A stretch of 64,000 nt of DNA from Melastoma dodecandrum (GCA_029817715.1 JARUPY010000290.1:5704001-5768000); one strand, 5' to 3'; shown: positions 24,978 through 37,020, counted from the first letter of the stretch. Translations and numbers: made by a program. The notes: a model not told the origin generated them from the letters alone.

Positions 24978-25340
24978 ATGGTTTTGAGCTGCACGCCTCA
25001 CCTTCCCCATAAGCCCACCATCTGTTCCTTCCTCCTGCTGCTGTTGTTCCTGCTTTGGGTCGGCCGCTGCATCCTTCTCGCCTCCGACCCTCCCCGCTCA
25101 GGCCAGACCTCTCCCCACGACGGGAACGGATATCCATTCCAGGGTTTCCGTAGTAGCAACGCTCATAGGAAGATAGGGCCACCTGCCAAGTTCAATTTCG
25201 GCCCGTTCATACGTCGCATGAGGATGGGAAGGCGCACCGACAGGGGAAAAGTGGTAGGAAGGTGGGGTTATGGGGGAGACCCGTTATTCGGGGACGAGAA
25301 ACGGTTCGTGCCCAGCGGTCCAAACCCGTTGCACCACTGA
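24978..25340 (+). CDS. CLE peptide precursor, CLE12/13 type
   Basis: Single exon, 120 residues. The ATG at 24978 is chosen because it starts a signal peptide (hydrophobic core LLLLLFLLW at about residues 20-28) and has a good context (CACCATGG). The open frame extends upstream, but that part has no signal-peptide logic. The last 12 residues, RFVPSGPNPLHH (25302-25337), are a canonical A-type CLE motif preceded by a basic residue and followed at once by the stop. The region before it (FNFGPF, then GDPLFGDEK) matches the spacer of the Arabidopsis CLE9/10/12/13 group. The secreted, processed and probably hydroxylated dodecapeptide would signal to CLV1/BAM-type LRR receptor kinases. Position 2 of the motif is Phe rather than the usual Val/Leu/Arg, a small peculiarity. 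Confidence 0.9.
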   Translation: MVLSCTPHLPHKPTICSFLLLLLFLLWVGRCILLASDPPRSGQTSPHDGNGYPFQGFRSSNAHRKIGPPAKFNFGPFIRRMRMGRRTDRGKVVGRWGYGGDPLFGDEKRFVPSGPNPLHH

Positions 25341-26532
25341 GGCACGAGGGAGAGGTCGTCCCTGAGAAAAACCCTACATTTTGTCAATCATTATTATTCT
25401 TCTTCTGAATAGTAATTTGTAATTCACTGATCCGGGTGAGATGGCCTGTAACACGAAGGATATAATTTCATCTTCAGATACAATGAGATATAAAGTACAT
25501 AACTAAAACATTGCTAGATCATCACCATCATCATCATCTTGGTATTCCTCCCACTGATTCATATGCAAGAAAGTTCGGGCAACATAAAGTCTAGTCTAGT
25601 CTGTCATCTTTGTCCCCTTTTTCTGTCAAATCTCTTTGAAGGTTTCAAGGTTGGCGATCTCAAGAATGAGGGAGTTTACGGCGTGACTGAGAGGGCACGG
25701 CATATGTCGGGGGGTTAAAATCCCTCGGAGAAAGTGATTTTTTTTTGGTTAAAATATAAAGAAGAAGGTTTTGTAGTTGACTCACTTGGGAATATTCATT
25801 ATTCCGCCAACAACAAAATTAACTCGAGTGTGTGTATGTATACGTATATAATATAATCAAAGGTCCCTCTTACGGGCCTGTTTTGGGCCCAACCAACTTT
25901 CATAAGAGGCCCATGGGCTCAAATCTCAAAAGCCCATGTTTCCTAATCGGACAGAAAATCTATTTTGTCCTTCAATCCCAAATCCCATGTCCCGAAAGAG
26001 GACATCCCGATAATCATGTAAAGTTTAATTTCGTGTCATTTGTTTTCCACTGTTTTGGAACATAACTCATAACCATCTTATTTGGAGTCATTAGTAATAA
26101 ATGATAGGAATGAATGCTTCTTCCTTCCTATCAACATTCATAACTTGTAACTACAAACAGTTTAAACAACTTTAATAAATTATTTGGCCCCGCAAAATGG
26201 ATAAGCCTAAGTTCAACTGAAAACAAACGACACCCTACCTCAACTCCATAATAAATGTTAGGCCGACCACTTCCACTTCTGATTCATCCCACACCGAAAG
26301 GAGGAAATAAAACATTGCAAAACTTAATAGGAGACAAGACAAAACCCTTTGAAAATTGAACAAAACTACAATTAATATATAACCGGGTCAACCCATAACA
26401 CTGGCAATAGCCGGTCACCTATGTCATTGTAATAAACACAACCAAACACTGATGCCCTCCTTTAGTGTTTACATATGTAAACACGCGTTCCTTCTCCTTT
26501 CAGTCCACAATCAAACCAAAAGCCAACCGTCC
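25341..26532. other. Intergenic region with a site II cluster
   Basis: No gene. TGGGCC/T and reversed copies cluster at 25884-25936 (TGGGCC, GGCCCA, TGGGCT, AGCCCA), about 600 bases upstream of the next gene. Which promoter they serve is unclear. Confidence 0.4.
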
Positions 26533-27039
26533 ATGAAGTCGCCCCACCCCTATCGCGAGGTGCCGCTGCCTGTTCCGCAGTCCCCGCGTCGGATGACGGA
26601 GGGTCTGTTGCTGTCCATGTCCGCCCTGGTGACCCACTTGGCGAGGAAGTCCGCACATGCCCTGTCCAGGAAAGACCGGTGCGAGTTGGAGGGATTGGGG
26701 AAGTCCCCTGACTCGGCTAGGAGGAGCAGGGCAAGGAATCACGGGAAGCGGATCCTGTCGAACATAAGCGGCAAGGCAATGGGACTTTTGACGCACGGTC
26801 GCAGGAGGAAGGAATGCGCGAAGGACGGGGAGGAGGACCGCGAGTTTGACTTCGGGGACGGCGGGGTTTGGCAGAGGACGATCATCATGGGGGACAAGTG
26901 CCAGCCGCTGGATTTCTCCGGTGTTATATACTACGACGAGAACGGGAAGCAGCTCAACCATGTCCCCCTCAAGTCTCCCCGCGCCAGCCCCCTCCCTGGG
27001 TACCTCACCCGGCGTGCAGACGGTGAGGTTGGCGCCTGA
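26533..27039 (+). CDS. Conserved plant protein of unknown function
   Basis: Single exon, 168 residues, starting at the ATG at 26533 (MKSPHPYREVPLP); the frame is open upstream, so the start is inferred. The N-terminus is basic and proline-rich; the middle is Arg/Lys-rich (RRSRARNHGKRI, THGRRRKE). The C-terminal third holds the most distinctive block: WQRTIIMGDKCQPLDFSGVI, continuing YYDENGKQL, then a serine/proline tail. I remember this block from a small, plant-only, uncharacterised family with a W-Q-x-x-I-x-M-G-x-K-C-Q-P-x-x-F-S-G-V-I-Y-Y-D signature. There is no signal peptide and no transmembrane segment. The overlapping antisense frame of 153 residues is a GC-rich shadow. Function unknown. 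Confidence 0.75.
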   Translation: MKSPHPYREVPLPVPQSPRRMTEGLLLSMSALVTHLARKSAHALSRKDRCELEGLGKSPDSARRSRARNHGKRILSNISGKAMGLLTHGRRRKECAKDGEEDREFDFGDGGVWQRTIIMGDKCQPLDFSGVIYYDENGKQLNHVPLKSPRASPLPGYLTRRADGEVGA

Positions 27040-27400
27040 ACCGAGAAAACATTAAGAGGGGGCAGGGGAGCCGGTCACGTAACTAATAATGATCACGGTG
27101 TTTTAAGTTTGTGTAATCGATATGATAATAGTAGTGGGGTTTGAGGTGTGTCCAAATTTCTGCACAAAATTTTTGGTGAGTCCAGAATAAGAAGCTTGGG
27201 AAACAAAAGTTTTGAGTGTTCGTAGGTTTTAATTTCATTGAATGTTTAGAAATAAGAAGAAAATGGTCGAAAATAAAAATATATAGTACGTAAATAATGA
27301 GATTTTAACCCATGCTTTGTGACACATTAATTATATTTTAAATTAAAATAATATTTTATATATTTTTTTAAATTAACTGTATTTTCGTGTAATCCTGTAC

Positions 27401-29069
27401 TTAAAATATCCTGCAGTACAAGGTCATAATCAAGAACAAGACCAGGAAGACCATCACCAGGAACATTTCGCAGATTCCCGCTCCCGTCCACACTTCCACG
27501 GTGCGGGTCTCGGCTACCTCTCGAGCTTCCTCTTGCTCTCGCTTGCGTTTGTTATCTGCTCGGCCACTCGAACTGTTGGGATCGGTTGTATCTAGGGTGT
27601 GGAAATCGGGTTCCCCGGCAACTTCGTTTGTTCTCGGAGACGTCGCAATGCTTCCAAATAGCGGCTCTGAAGTCCTGAGCGCGTTGTTGAATGACACCCT
27701 CCGTAAGCGGGAGAGACCTCTTGTCGTGCCAGGGGATTCGGTCATAGCCCTGGGACCTGGTATCATCGATGTTGAAAATCTACGAATCCTTCTTCCTCCT
27801 TCGATGGCATTTTCGTCGGACAGGGACAGGGAATTGCCGTTCCGGTTCTTCTTCCCCCTTCCCCAGTGTTTTATTCGATGAATCAACGTGTACCTCTTCC
27901 CGTTCTTCTCGCTGCTCGAAGTTGTACTTTCGGCAGTTGAAGCGCCGAGTTCACGGCTCTCCATAGATGTCCGGGAAGAATCCGAGCCTTTGGAGACAGC
28001 AGTTAGGATGCGTCTGGTCTTATCAATATATTCGGCGCTCCACTCTCTGCGGTAACTGCAATGTGGAGAATCCATGGGATTCTTCTGCGAGATATCGTAG
28101 AATTCCTCTGCCTCGAATCTCAAGCAAATGTTGAGCCACCGCATGTACACCAGTTCCTCCACTGTTTCGAACCTCTGCTTCTGCAACTGATCAACCCTCT
28201 TCTGAAGGTCTTCGTTCCCTCGTCTCAACAAGGCCGCCTCTTTCTTGAACTCGGGGATCATTTCACGTTCTTTCTGCAGGCACCGATTACTTTCAGCGTC
28301 GAATATGGAATTTGACTAAAAATGGAAGTAAGGACCGATCGTAGTACCTCGATTCCACTCAAAAGCTCGGCAATTCTCACCCAAGCGGCATCCAATTTGA
28401 AAGCCAGCTCCCTTGTCTCGAGCTTGAGTTCTTTGTTCATCCTCTGCAACTCCAGAACCTCGATCTCCAGGTCGCTCGTGGCATCCTTCTCCTTGTTTCT
28501 GATTCCCACCGCAGCATCGCATCTAACATTGTTCCTCCAAACGGCATCGACTCGCTCTTCGACTGCCCTCAATTCCTTGTTCCTCGAATCAATCCTCTCC
28601 TGCAGTCCCATAATCACTCTCCTCGCAGACCGCAGCTCTTCCGCTCCTTCCCCGCTCTTCCTCAGCTCTTTGAGAGCATCCTTATCCGCCCGAAGCTTGG
28701 ACACTTTACCGTTGAGCAACTCGACCTCAGAACACTTCTCCCTCAATATCCTCCGTAAATGTATAATCAGCTGATACTCTTCCCTCGCTTCGTAGAGCTC
28801 CAACAACCTCTTCTCGATCACTGCTTTCCGTTTCCTCAGTTCCTTTGCCAGCAGCCGTATCTGTTCTGTTTCTTCGCCTCTCTTCTCCCGACCACCTAGT
28901 TTCGAATCCCCTGCCATCCCACTCAGAACGAAAGTCAACCGGAAGTCCCAAGGACAGGTATCGGAATCCGCAGAATCCCACTTCAAGTACCTGGCGAGTC
29001 GCGCTCATGTGGTGGTTTCTCGCCCGTCCAGACGGAAATAGCAAGCGCGGCGACCGTGGCCGCAATCAT
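27401..29069 (-). CDS. CHUP1-like protein with N- and C-terminal hydrophobic segments
   Basis: Three exons, 28991-29069, 28348-28910 and 27401-28273, give 504 residues. The start (ATG at 29069-29067) opens a short hydrophobic segment (residues 2-14, IAATVAALAISVW), as in CHUP1. The intron of 80 bases after residue 26 joins in phase. A long coiled coil covers about residues 35-245. Its end (LEIEVLELQRMNKELKLETR) is close to CHUP1. The family signature EELVYMRWLNICLRFE follows at about 250-266. A basic block, HRIKHWGRGKKN, matches CHUP1's KLKKWGKSK. CHUP1 tethers chloroplasts to actin at the outer envelope and plasma membrane. Here the proline-rich and large C-terminal actin-nucleating regions are absent. 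Instead the protein ends in a strong hydrophobic tail (about 481-504, MFLVMVFLVLFLIMTLY), a likely tail anchor. This may be a short clade of the family; its location is uncertain. Confidence 0.82.
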
Positions 29070-29604
29070 GAAGCTTGGTTTGATTATAATCATATCATGA
29101 TAAAATCACTCTCACAAACAAAATCAAGCGAAAAGAAAGCAAGAGGATCATTGAGATTTCAGTAAAAATGCAACTGGAGATTGAAGAGAGTGGATTGAGA
29201 ACTCAATGGTGGGGACATAAAAAAGAAAGACGAGAAAAAATACATCAACATCCATCATTTGTTTGTGTGGGAATTTGTTGCACACGACAACAACTGTATT
29301 TAATGTTGTGTTTGTAAGAACGTGTTGTTTCTTAGAGATATTTCAAATGAAAATGACAACAACAGTTATAATGGTTAGCCGGGAATAATTAACTTGTTTA
29401 AGGTTTATTTGAGCTAATAACGTTGGCTTAATTTTCTAAATATGTTGGTCGAATCTAAAATTAATCGATTCGTTTACTTTTTTTTTTACGATAAAATTTA
29501 ATTAAGTAAATCAACAAGGTTAATATCGTGATTATAATATTTTTGATAAACAAACAGAGTTCATTCACACTTCTTCACGCTTCCCAAGGCCGCCGTCCAC
29601 GACG
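29070..29604. other. Intergenic region between divergent genes
   Basis: Shared upstream region of the CHUP1-like gene (-) and eIF2B-delta (+). AT-rich, with no gene inside. Confidence 0.5.
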
Positions 29605-29613
29605 AAACCCTAA
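29605..29613 (+). promoter_or_regulatory. Telo-box upstream of eIF2B-delta
   Basis: AAACCCTAA lies 45 bases upstream of the start codon. The motif is common in plant promoters and leaders of translation-machinery genes. Confidence 0.5.
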
Positions 29614-29657
29614 CCTGCGCCCCCCCAAACACCTCCGCCGCCGTCGCCGTCTCCGGC

Positions 29658-32533
29658 ATGGACCAGCGCCACCGCGTCCAGCGCGCCGTCAGTGATCCTA
29701 AGGTCCGCCAGGTCGGGTTTTTCGCCCCTAACCCCAACCCTATTTCGGACATTCCTTCTCGGTCCTCGCCGCCGCTCGCCGGCTCGCCTTCCAACGCGAC
29801 CTCCTCCTCCCCGGTTATAATCATCCCTCCACCTCCTCCTCCTGCCGCTCGCAATCCCCCCGCATCGTTGCACCTCGTCGTGGGGAGCTATGATGCCGCG
29901 TCCGAGTCCTTGCTGGGATCCTCGTCTCGCTTTCCTTCCCCCCATCCCTCCAGTGCTCGGGGGTTTGTCGTTGATGGAGAATTTTCTGAAGAGTCTTGGC
30001 CGCAGCGCAGCAATTCTGCCAAGTTTGCGTCCAGCTTCCCGAGCGGCGGGTTCAATTTGACGGCCGCAAGGGCTGTGATTACACCGGAGGGTGACGCCTC
30101 CCCTGCTGTCATTTCTGCCAATGGTATTACCCTTGTTGTCGATTTCCTTCTAGTTTTTTATGTTGGACAACCGTTCCGAAGTATTCTTAGAGTAGTGTAG
30201 ACTTTTTGGAGGCTGAATTCCCCCGTGGTGTTATTTTGGGTAATGGCTCGATTGAAAGGATCCAATTAATTGTTTGATGTTTGCAGAGAAGAATGAGGTG
30301 AGTGCTGTTGAGGCGAAGAATGAAAGGACAGAGAGTTCAAAGCTGGAGAAAGCGAAGTTGACAAAGTCAGAGAGACGTGCATTGCAGGAGTCTCAGCGAG
30401 CTGCCAAAGCAGCTGCAAAAGGTTGCATTTCGTTTTCTCTCTTTGTTTCCTTGATTTAGTTGTTTAATGGACAGTAATTGGATTCAGAGTGAAGCCAATG
30501 GCCTTCTGGTGTTAGTTGTGCACCCATTAAGAGTATAACATTTTTGAAGTAGCCAACTGGAGATGTTTGCTTCCGCCTAGGATTTAATTATTTATTCATC
30601 ATCTTCAACCATTCTGCTGGTGTCATAGGATGTTGAGAATGTTTGGATGATTGCAATATTTACAGGAAGTGATCGTGGATGGAGTGAGATAGTTTGTGTT
30701 CACGTGCTATTTTCCTAACGTTTAAACTCAGGAGAGGGGAATAAGCCAAGTGCTGGAGCAGCGCCTGGTGGTCCAGGCAAGGCATCTAAGCAACCTGCAC
30801 AAAAGAAAGATACAGCCTCAGCTGCACCCTCTTCAGCTCTTTTGGAAAGGAAAGGAAGTGACCGCCTGCCTGATAAGGATAGGAAAAAGGATGTGCCAGC
30901 CCCTCGCATGCAATTTGATGATAAGAGCCGTGTAGAGAAGGCTAAAAGGCGGGCTGTGGTCAATCAAACTGAAGCTAGAAACAGGGTTGAATTGTTTAGG
31001 CACTTGCCTCAATATGAACACGGGACCCAACTACCTGACCTTGAGTCAAAGTTCTTTCAGCTTGATCCCATGCATTCTGCTGTCTATAAGGTGCCTCATC
31101 AGCACTAGACGCTATGCTTGTCGCATTACACTGTGTTCTCATGGGTCAGATGGCTTTGAAAATATGCTTCTACTCTATGATTTTCCTTGTGAATCATCAC
31201 TGTCTTGCTTCCTGATATTACCTCCTTTCTTAACATGGGTCCTTCATTTGGTTCACCTTCCGAGTTACAGTGTCATTTGTTAAGCTTCGGTTTGCATCTT
31301 CTCAGGTTGGGCTGCAATACTTGTCAGGAGAATTGACTGGTGGTAATGCTCGTTGTATTGCTATGCTGCAAGCGTTTCAGGAGGCAATTAAGGACTATGT
31401 TACGCCTCCCGAGAAAACTCTTTCCAGGGACTTGACCGCGAGAGTTAGCAGCTATGTCTCCTTCCTGAATGAGTGCAGACCACTTTCAATCAGCATGGGA
31501 AATGCCATTAAATTTGTAAAGAATCGGATAGCAAAGATGCAGATAACCCTCTCTGAATCAGAGGCAAAGGCCTCTATTTGTTCGGATATAGACCGGTTCA
31601 TTAGTGAGAAGATCATACTTGCTGACCAGGTGATAGTTAAGCATGCTGCAACCAAGATTAGGGATGGAGATGTTCTACTTACGTACGGTACATCATGTGT
31701 TGTTGAGATGATCTTACTGCATGCTCATGAAGTAGGAAAGAAATTCCGGGTGGTGGTGGTAGATTCACGGCCGAAGCTTGAAGGCCAGAGATTGCTCCGT
31801 AGGCTGGTGACCAAAGGCCTGAGTTGCACATACACACACATAAACGGGGTTTCTTACATAATGCATGAAGTCAGCAAAGTATTTTTAGGTGCTGCCTCTG
31901 TATTATCTAATGGAACCGTATATTCAAGGGTTGGAACTGCATCCGTTGCCATGGTCGCGAGTTCATTTCGTGTCCCGGTGTTAATTTGCTGTGAAGCATA
32001 CAAATTTCATGAGAGGGTACAGCTCGATTCTATATGCTTCAATGAACTAGGTAAAAACTTGTCTCTCTGTCTGTCAACATTCTGTCACTTCATCGTAGAA
32101 CTAATCTATTAATTCGACGGGTGACTTCCAGGTGATCCAGATGCTGTTTCTAAAGTTTATGGAAGGCTGGACGTGAACTACTTGGATGACTGGGGGAACA
32201 AGGAGAACCTTCAACTGCTAAATCTGATGTAAGTGGGAGGGTTTAGGTTAACAACGCTGGTGCTTGGGGTGACCCTGACCTGGCAACTGTTTCCTTCATT
32301 TTTTGGATTCTCATAGGTACGACGTCACGCCATCCGACTACATCTCCATGATCCTCACCGATTATGGCATGGTAAGTTGCAAGCTCTGCTTTGCCCGGGC
32401 CATCAGCTTTGGATTGAATCACTCGTAGTAAAGTTAACGAATCGGCCCGATTCACTGTTATGAACACCAGGTACCTCCCACGAGCGTGCCGGTGATTGTC
32501 AGAGAATATAGGAAGGAGCAGCTGTGGATGTAA
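29658..32533 (+). CDS. Translation initiation factor eIF2B subunit delta
   Basis: Seven exons, 29658-30123, 30287-30421, 30732-31090, 31306-32050, 32132-32228, 32317-32371 and 32471-32533, all in phase, give 639 residues. eIF2B is the guanine nucleotide exchange factor that recharges eIF2 with GTP in the cytosol; delta is a regulatory subunit of its alpha/beta/delta core. The N-terminus (MDQRHRVQRAVSDPKVRQVG) and a long disordered, proline- and lysine-rich region (to about residue 270) are typical of plant delta. The Rossmann-like IF-2B domain fills the C-terminal half (exons 4-7). It contains LLTYGTSCVVEMIL, VVVDSRP and VPVLICCEAYKF, and ends MYDVTPSDYISMILTDYGMV. No lesion is visible. Other genes nearby are unrelated in function. 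Confidence 0.95.
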
Positions 32534-33256
32534 GGGCACGGGGCTCCGAGAGTTCACAGACAATCAAAGGGCAGATAGTTTTTTGTTACTGTACAGGTGC
32601 TGAAAAGAAGGGCAAGCAACACCCGCATTTCTCCAGTCTTATTACAATTACTCGGTGCAAAGCGGCGACGGTGCCTGCGGTTCTGTGTTCGGATCTGTTC
32701 ATGAAGCAAACGGAGAAATGGTATCAAAGATCGTTTCTGTTTTGCAGGGGGATTTTGATGTTTGCCTCTGTCTTGCAATCGGAATAAATGATTGATTATG
32801 CTTGTGGTTGGCAGTCAATTGGGGTGGTGGTTATCTAAATCTTAGTTTCAGATCATCAATCAATTATTTTCTCTTAAAGTCATTCTAGTTACCTTGTTAT
32901 TCATCTTACTCCATGTTGAGGCGACCATTCTTTTTTAAAGATTAGACAAATTGTTATGTACAAATTTACGAAAGTAAAAATGGAGCGTGACAGAACGCAT
33001 ACATCCGCGTCCTTGCTTGGAGTCTGAAAGTAGGAAACTGCGTCTGCTTGCAGCTTACTTGGCCTGCTTGTCTACGGAGGGAATGACGAATGATCCCGAC
33101 GATACGATTCGACACTCAGCAGTCCAACTGCGTAGAGCTCTCCTTCATTCCCGGGAGCATCTCATCTAGAGGGTGTCAAATGCGTGGTTCATCAATCAGA
33201 TCGCCGTCTGCAAAATGTCCAACGTATGAAAACTAGAAAACTTTTTGTTTTTCCCT
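32534..33256. other. Convergent 3' flanks of eIF2B-delta and the USP-like gene
   Basis: No gene recognised. Short open frames only. Confidence 0.5.
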
Positions 33257-34409
33257 TCAAGAACGTCTTCTCCTCCTCGATTTCGTAGTCCTCCATATGA
33301 TTGCCGAGGGATCTGGGCAAACCCGGTATGGGATCTTCTGCGGATGGATCTCCGGTAACCTGGCAATAAAACATCCACGATCTTCAAGGTGATCTTCGAG
33401 GACTTCTACGGTAAGTCGAGAAGGGCGAAAAATGTTCTTACTGTAGCATGGCTAGATCAATCTGGGAGAAGTCCATGGAAGGTGCACTCGAAGAAGTACT
33501 AGTAGTAGGAGTAGCTGAAGTGGTGGTTATTGCATTCATCTTCTTTCTTACAGGAGAAGATGATGATGACGACGAAGGAAGAGGATGAGGAGAAGGTTGT
33601 CTGATGGCATGGACTCTGCAGCTGAACGTGGCTGAGATGTTGTTGTGGTTCATTGCCGACCTGTCCGAAACCACGAATTCACAAAACCACGCCCCAATGT
33701 CGGAATGTATCACGTCGTATGACATGCATCACTTTACTCCCCCATTTTATTCAAGGGACCAATCCAAATTCATTCACCTGTACAGGAAGCTGTGATCATG
33801 GAGGCCCACCACCAGGGCATATGCCCCCATCTCCCTCACCATCGAAGCTATCTTCACGCCTTCTCCGTCGCCTTCCTCCGCCATGATCTCCATGCTCATC
33901 TGCGGAGGGAAACCAACCGACGATTCCGTTTAGACGAACGTTACCCCTGGACCAAGAGAACCCTCGACTACTTTCCTTTCCCTTACGTTGGTGAAGCCGC
34001 TGCAGAGTTCCCTGAAGGAGAGGGCGAGCTGGTAGCCTTGCAACCTCAGTAGCCTCAGCTTCTTCCGGTTCCCTGGCCTCGAGCAAGGGAACACGTGGAG
34101 GAGCGCGAGGACGTCCCCCAACCTCAGGATATTGTGGAGTGCCCAACAGAGGGCCATCCTCGCAGCCTCCACGTCCTCGACCATGACCACTACCTTCTTC
34201 GCACCATCATTGACGTCTTCCTTAAGTGTTGTTAGTGGGGGCAGTTGAGGAGAAGAAATATGTTGTCCTAAAGAAAGAAAAGGAGAAGAAAACTTGTGTG
34301 TGATTCAGGTTGTTGTTGTTGTTGTTTTGGTTAAGGAAGAAAGAAAAGAAGAATGGTGTGGGAGATCAAGTAATTGGTGACGACCTCTTCTTCCGCGTTT
34401 GTGCGTCAT
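33257..34409 (-). CDS. Universal stress protein-like (adenine nucleotide alpha-hydrolase fold) protein
   Basis: Exons 33987-34267, 33778-33899, 33442-33660 and 33257-33359 are well supported by in-phase GT-AG junctions. The first exon, 34385-34409 (8 codons), is tentative, chosen because it is the nearest upstream ATG with a donor in the right phase. The total is 249 residues. The UspA-type core begins KKVVVMVEDVEAARMALCWA and continues LGDVLALLHVFP. A second conserved block holds GVKIASMVREMG and LVVGLHDHSFLYR. A low-complexity Ser/Thr linker follows, and the C-terminus has IPYRVCPDPSAIIWRTTKSR plus a basic tail. The same architecture occurs in the Arabidopsis At1g69080/At1g44760 group, which is uncharacterised. 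ATP binding is possible from the fold but is not shown. The tail resembles a nuclear-localisation signal (RRRRR). Confidence 0.83.
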
Positions 34410-35769
34410 ACAAAAATCATGACAAATTACATCCAGTAGTTTGCTTCCTCTACAACTACCACCAAACAAAAATAATTGCTTTGCTTAGCCTTACATTATA
34501 CAACAAAATCCCTGCAACTATCCCACAAAAATTAATATCGCAATTTGTGTGTAAGTTGTAGTAAAAGTGACTTAGAATATACATGGCATAACATGACTTG
34601 CACCCCTCGCGCGAGACCTTTGGTCGATGCCCGTGTCAATGACCGTCCCGTCCGTGTGCAAACATTTGTCCCCAGACTCCCGCCCGCTCACTGCAACTCC
34701 CCCTCATTACCACCACCACCAACAACAACAACAACAGCAGCAGGAAGTACTCAAAAAGTTCAGCAAACTGCAAAATGCGTGAAGACGCGATTCAGGCAAA
34801 CTAAGAAGACAAAGGCATGGAACCGGAGGAGACATGTCTCATGGGCTGATTCTGTGGCCAAGTTTTCGTTTTTCCCAAAGGGTTCCAATTCAGAGAATCA
34901 AGAAACTTTTAACTAGATCCAAACATTAGTGATGCATTGCGACAGAAAGTGGTCCCCCGCAACATGTTGAATAATCTCGATGACAGAACGCACTCAAACC
35001 ACCACCACCACCCTAAAACAACAAAGAAAATAACAAAAACATGCCACACGGGAGGATTCTTCTACTACCCGAACAGACGAAACCAAAAAGTTAATGAAAG
35101 GATTTAAGTACAGGCATGCATGGATACAAACAAGGCAAAATGGTCGGACTTTTCTGCTCTTCTTAATCATTAACTAAATAAGCCTCAAGGGAGGTCATCG
35201 CGTAACGGCAACTTCTCCCGTGTCCTATGCGGTCCTGTCCCTAGTGGAGAAACATCACCTCATTTTCTCGGAAAATGCAGATAAAATTGAATATTTTCGT
35301 GGATGTGCAACTGCCAGCACCGACCCTAGACGTGCTCCCCGAGCATGGTTTTTGTCTCCTGACAATAGGCTGAGAGTTTTGCAACATAGCCAACACTTGG
35401 ACCTTATTTTCACAGCAGAAGAGAAACTTGCTACATATGAACCTTATGTTGTAGTTTGACCCATAACAGACCAATAACACAAGCATCGACAAAGTCTTTA
35501 AGGGGTTTAGCTGGCTAGGGGACCCATTTTGTAAGTCTTCTCTATGCCAAGGACATGAAGCAGAATTATCTGACCCCCTGAAAACTAGTGAAAGCCAGCA
35601 CAGTAAACCTTTTGCCAACCAAGCCAAAATGGAAGGAAAAGCAGGAGGCAGCAAGGAGTTGACTACTTGTTCTTAAAGCATATATCCACAAATTACAGGT
35701 CAGGTTAAAGAACAATGTAAGGTCAGTAACCTCTTTTGGTGATGTGTTTCCCATAGAGACTGGCCAACT
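34410..35769. other. No recognised gene; possibly the 3' part of the unresolved minus-strand locus
   Basis: Short frames on both strands without family features. A CAA/CAG repeat is present at about 34720-34743. Confidence 0.3.
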
Positions 35770-36999
35770 TCTTCATGTGTTAATATGTCCTGTTCCACCA
35801 AGCAGAGCATCTAAACTTGGCAACAGTCTGATGATTGATCGACGAGGCTCTTTCGACCTGTTGTTCCATATATCTACAGAAAAATAAAAAATTAAATCAA
35901 CAAAATTAATGCCACCGAACAAGGTTAACCAAAGAGTTTCTTGATCAATCCAACAGAAGCAATGATAATAAATAAACAACCATCTTCTATTGTCCAGGTA
36001 TCTTGATATTTCTTCTGGTCAACTCACCTTTTGAAGCCAGGAGGGAGGCAATAAATGAGACGAGCTGAGAAATTCTTAAAAATGTTCATGATCTAAGAAA
36101 TTGAAACAATGCATTGTCCTATTCCTAAAAGATGAATACAAGTTTCTACACTTTGTAGCACCTTATCCAATTATGAATGCTGATATCATGAGTTGAGCCC
36201 TTTGGATTTGTGACAAGCATGTGCTACCTCATTCATTGACCACATGTTGAACTCCCCCAAGAAATTTGTTGGCAAATGAGATACATAAAGACGCTGTCGT
36301 TCAGTCAACAAGAAACATAATATAATGTATTCGTTTGCAGAACAAGCCGCGGGAATAGAGTGCAGCTAAATCCAGATTTCAGTTATATGACAAACACATT
36401 CATATGCTTTAGCAAACAGGATAACGTGAATGATGGAAGGATCACGTAACAGAGCATACAACCAGGCAGAGGGAAGAAATTAGCACTCGGACAGAGTTCC
36501 TGGATAAAGATTCAACAAAGAATGAACCCCATCAAGATGGTACGGCATCACATAGTATACAGAAAATTAGACACAAACTTCTCCTTGAAGAGCACAAGAT
36601 GGTAACTTAACTCATCACTCATACTCTCACGAGAGAAGCTATAGGTTCGACATCACCAGAACAGAGATAAAACTCAGGCCAAGAGATCAAACGGAGAAAC
36701 AACAAAACAGGTTTTCACAACTTTTGCAGGGACGAAAGATTACGCCTTTTAACTTGGGTCTACCGCAAAAGCCCTAATCGTGACATTCCCATGAATCGGT
36801 AACAAAAAAAAGATAGAATATCAGACAAACCCAGATTCCTCAACAACACGAACAATGCAATGCAGCAACAACCGAAAAAGAGAGAAGGAAACAGAGGGGT
36901 GTAGTGTAACGGTGGTTTGAGGCAGGTGGGTGAAGATGGTGGGGGGGAGGGACACAACCCACGACATCCAACCTTTTTCGCCGCCGCCCGAATCAGACA
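35770..36999 (-). other. Unresolved possible gene on the minus strand
   Basis: A leader-like stretch precedes an ATG at about 36999 opening MSDSGGGEK, followed by a GT donor. A 37-base block at about 36030-36066 is bounded by TTTCTCAG and GTGAGTTG. A third block after CTGTAG begins at about 35880. Read after the 37-base block, it can end RRSIIRLLPSLDALLGGTGH and stop. These are plausible short exons of a small gene, but I could not join them into one certain frame or recognise a family. A non-coding transcript is equally possible. Confidence 0.25.
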
Positions 37000-37020
37000 T
37001 GATGTCGGAAATCCAACTCC

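Noticed and set aside
26500..26961. Antisense frame of 153 codons
   Set aside because: Shadow of the GC-rich conserved gene on the plus strand; no domain of its own.
33796..34146. Minus-strand frame of 116 codons
   Set aside because: It overlaps the USP-like exons in the wrong frame and reads through an intron.
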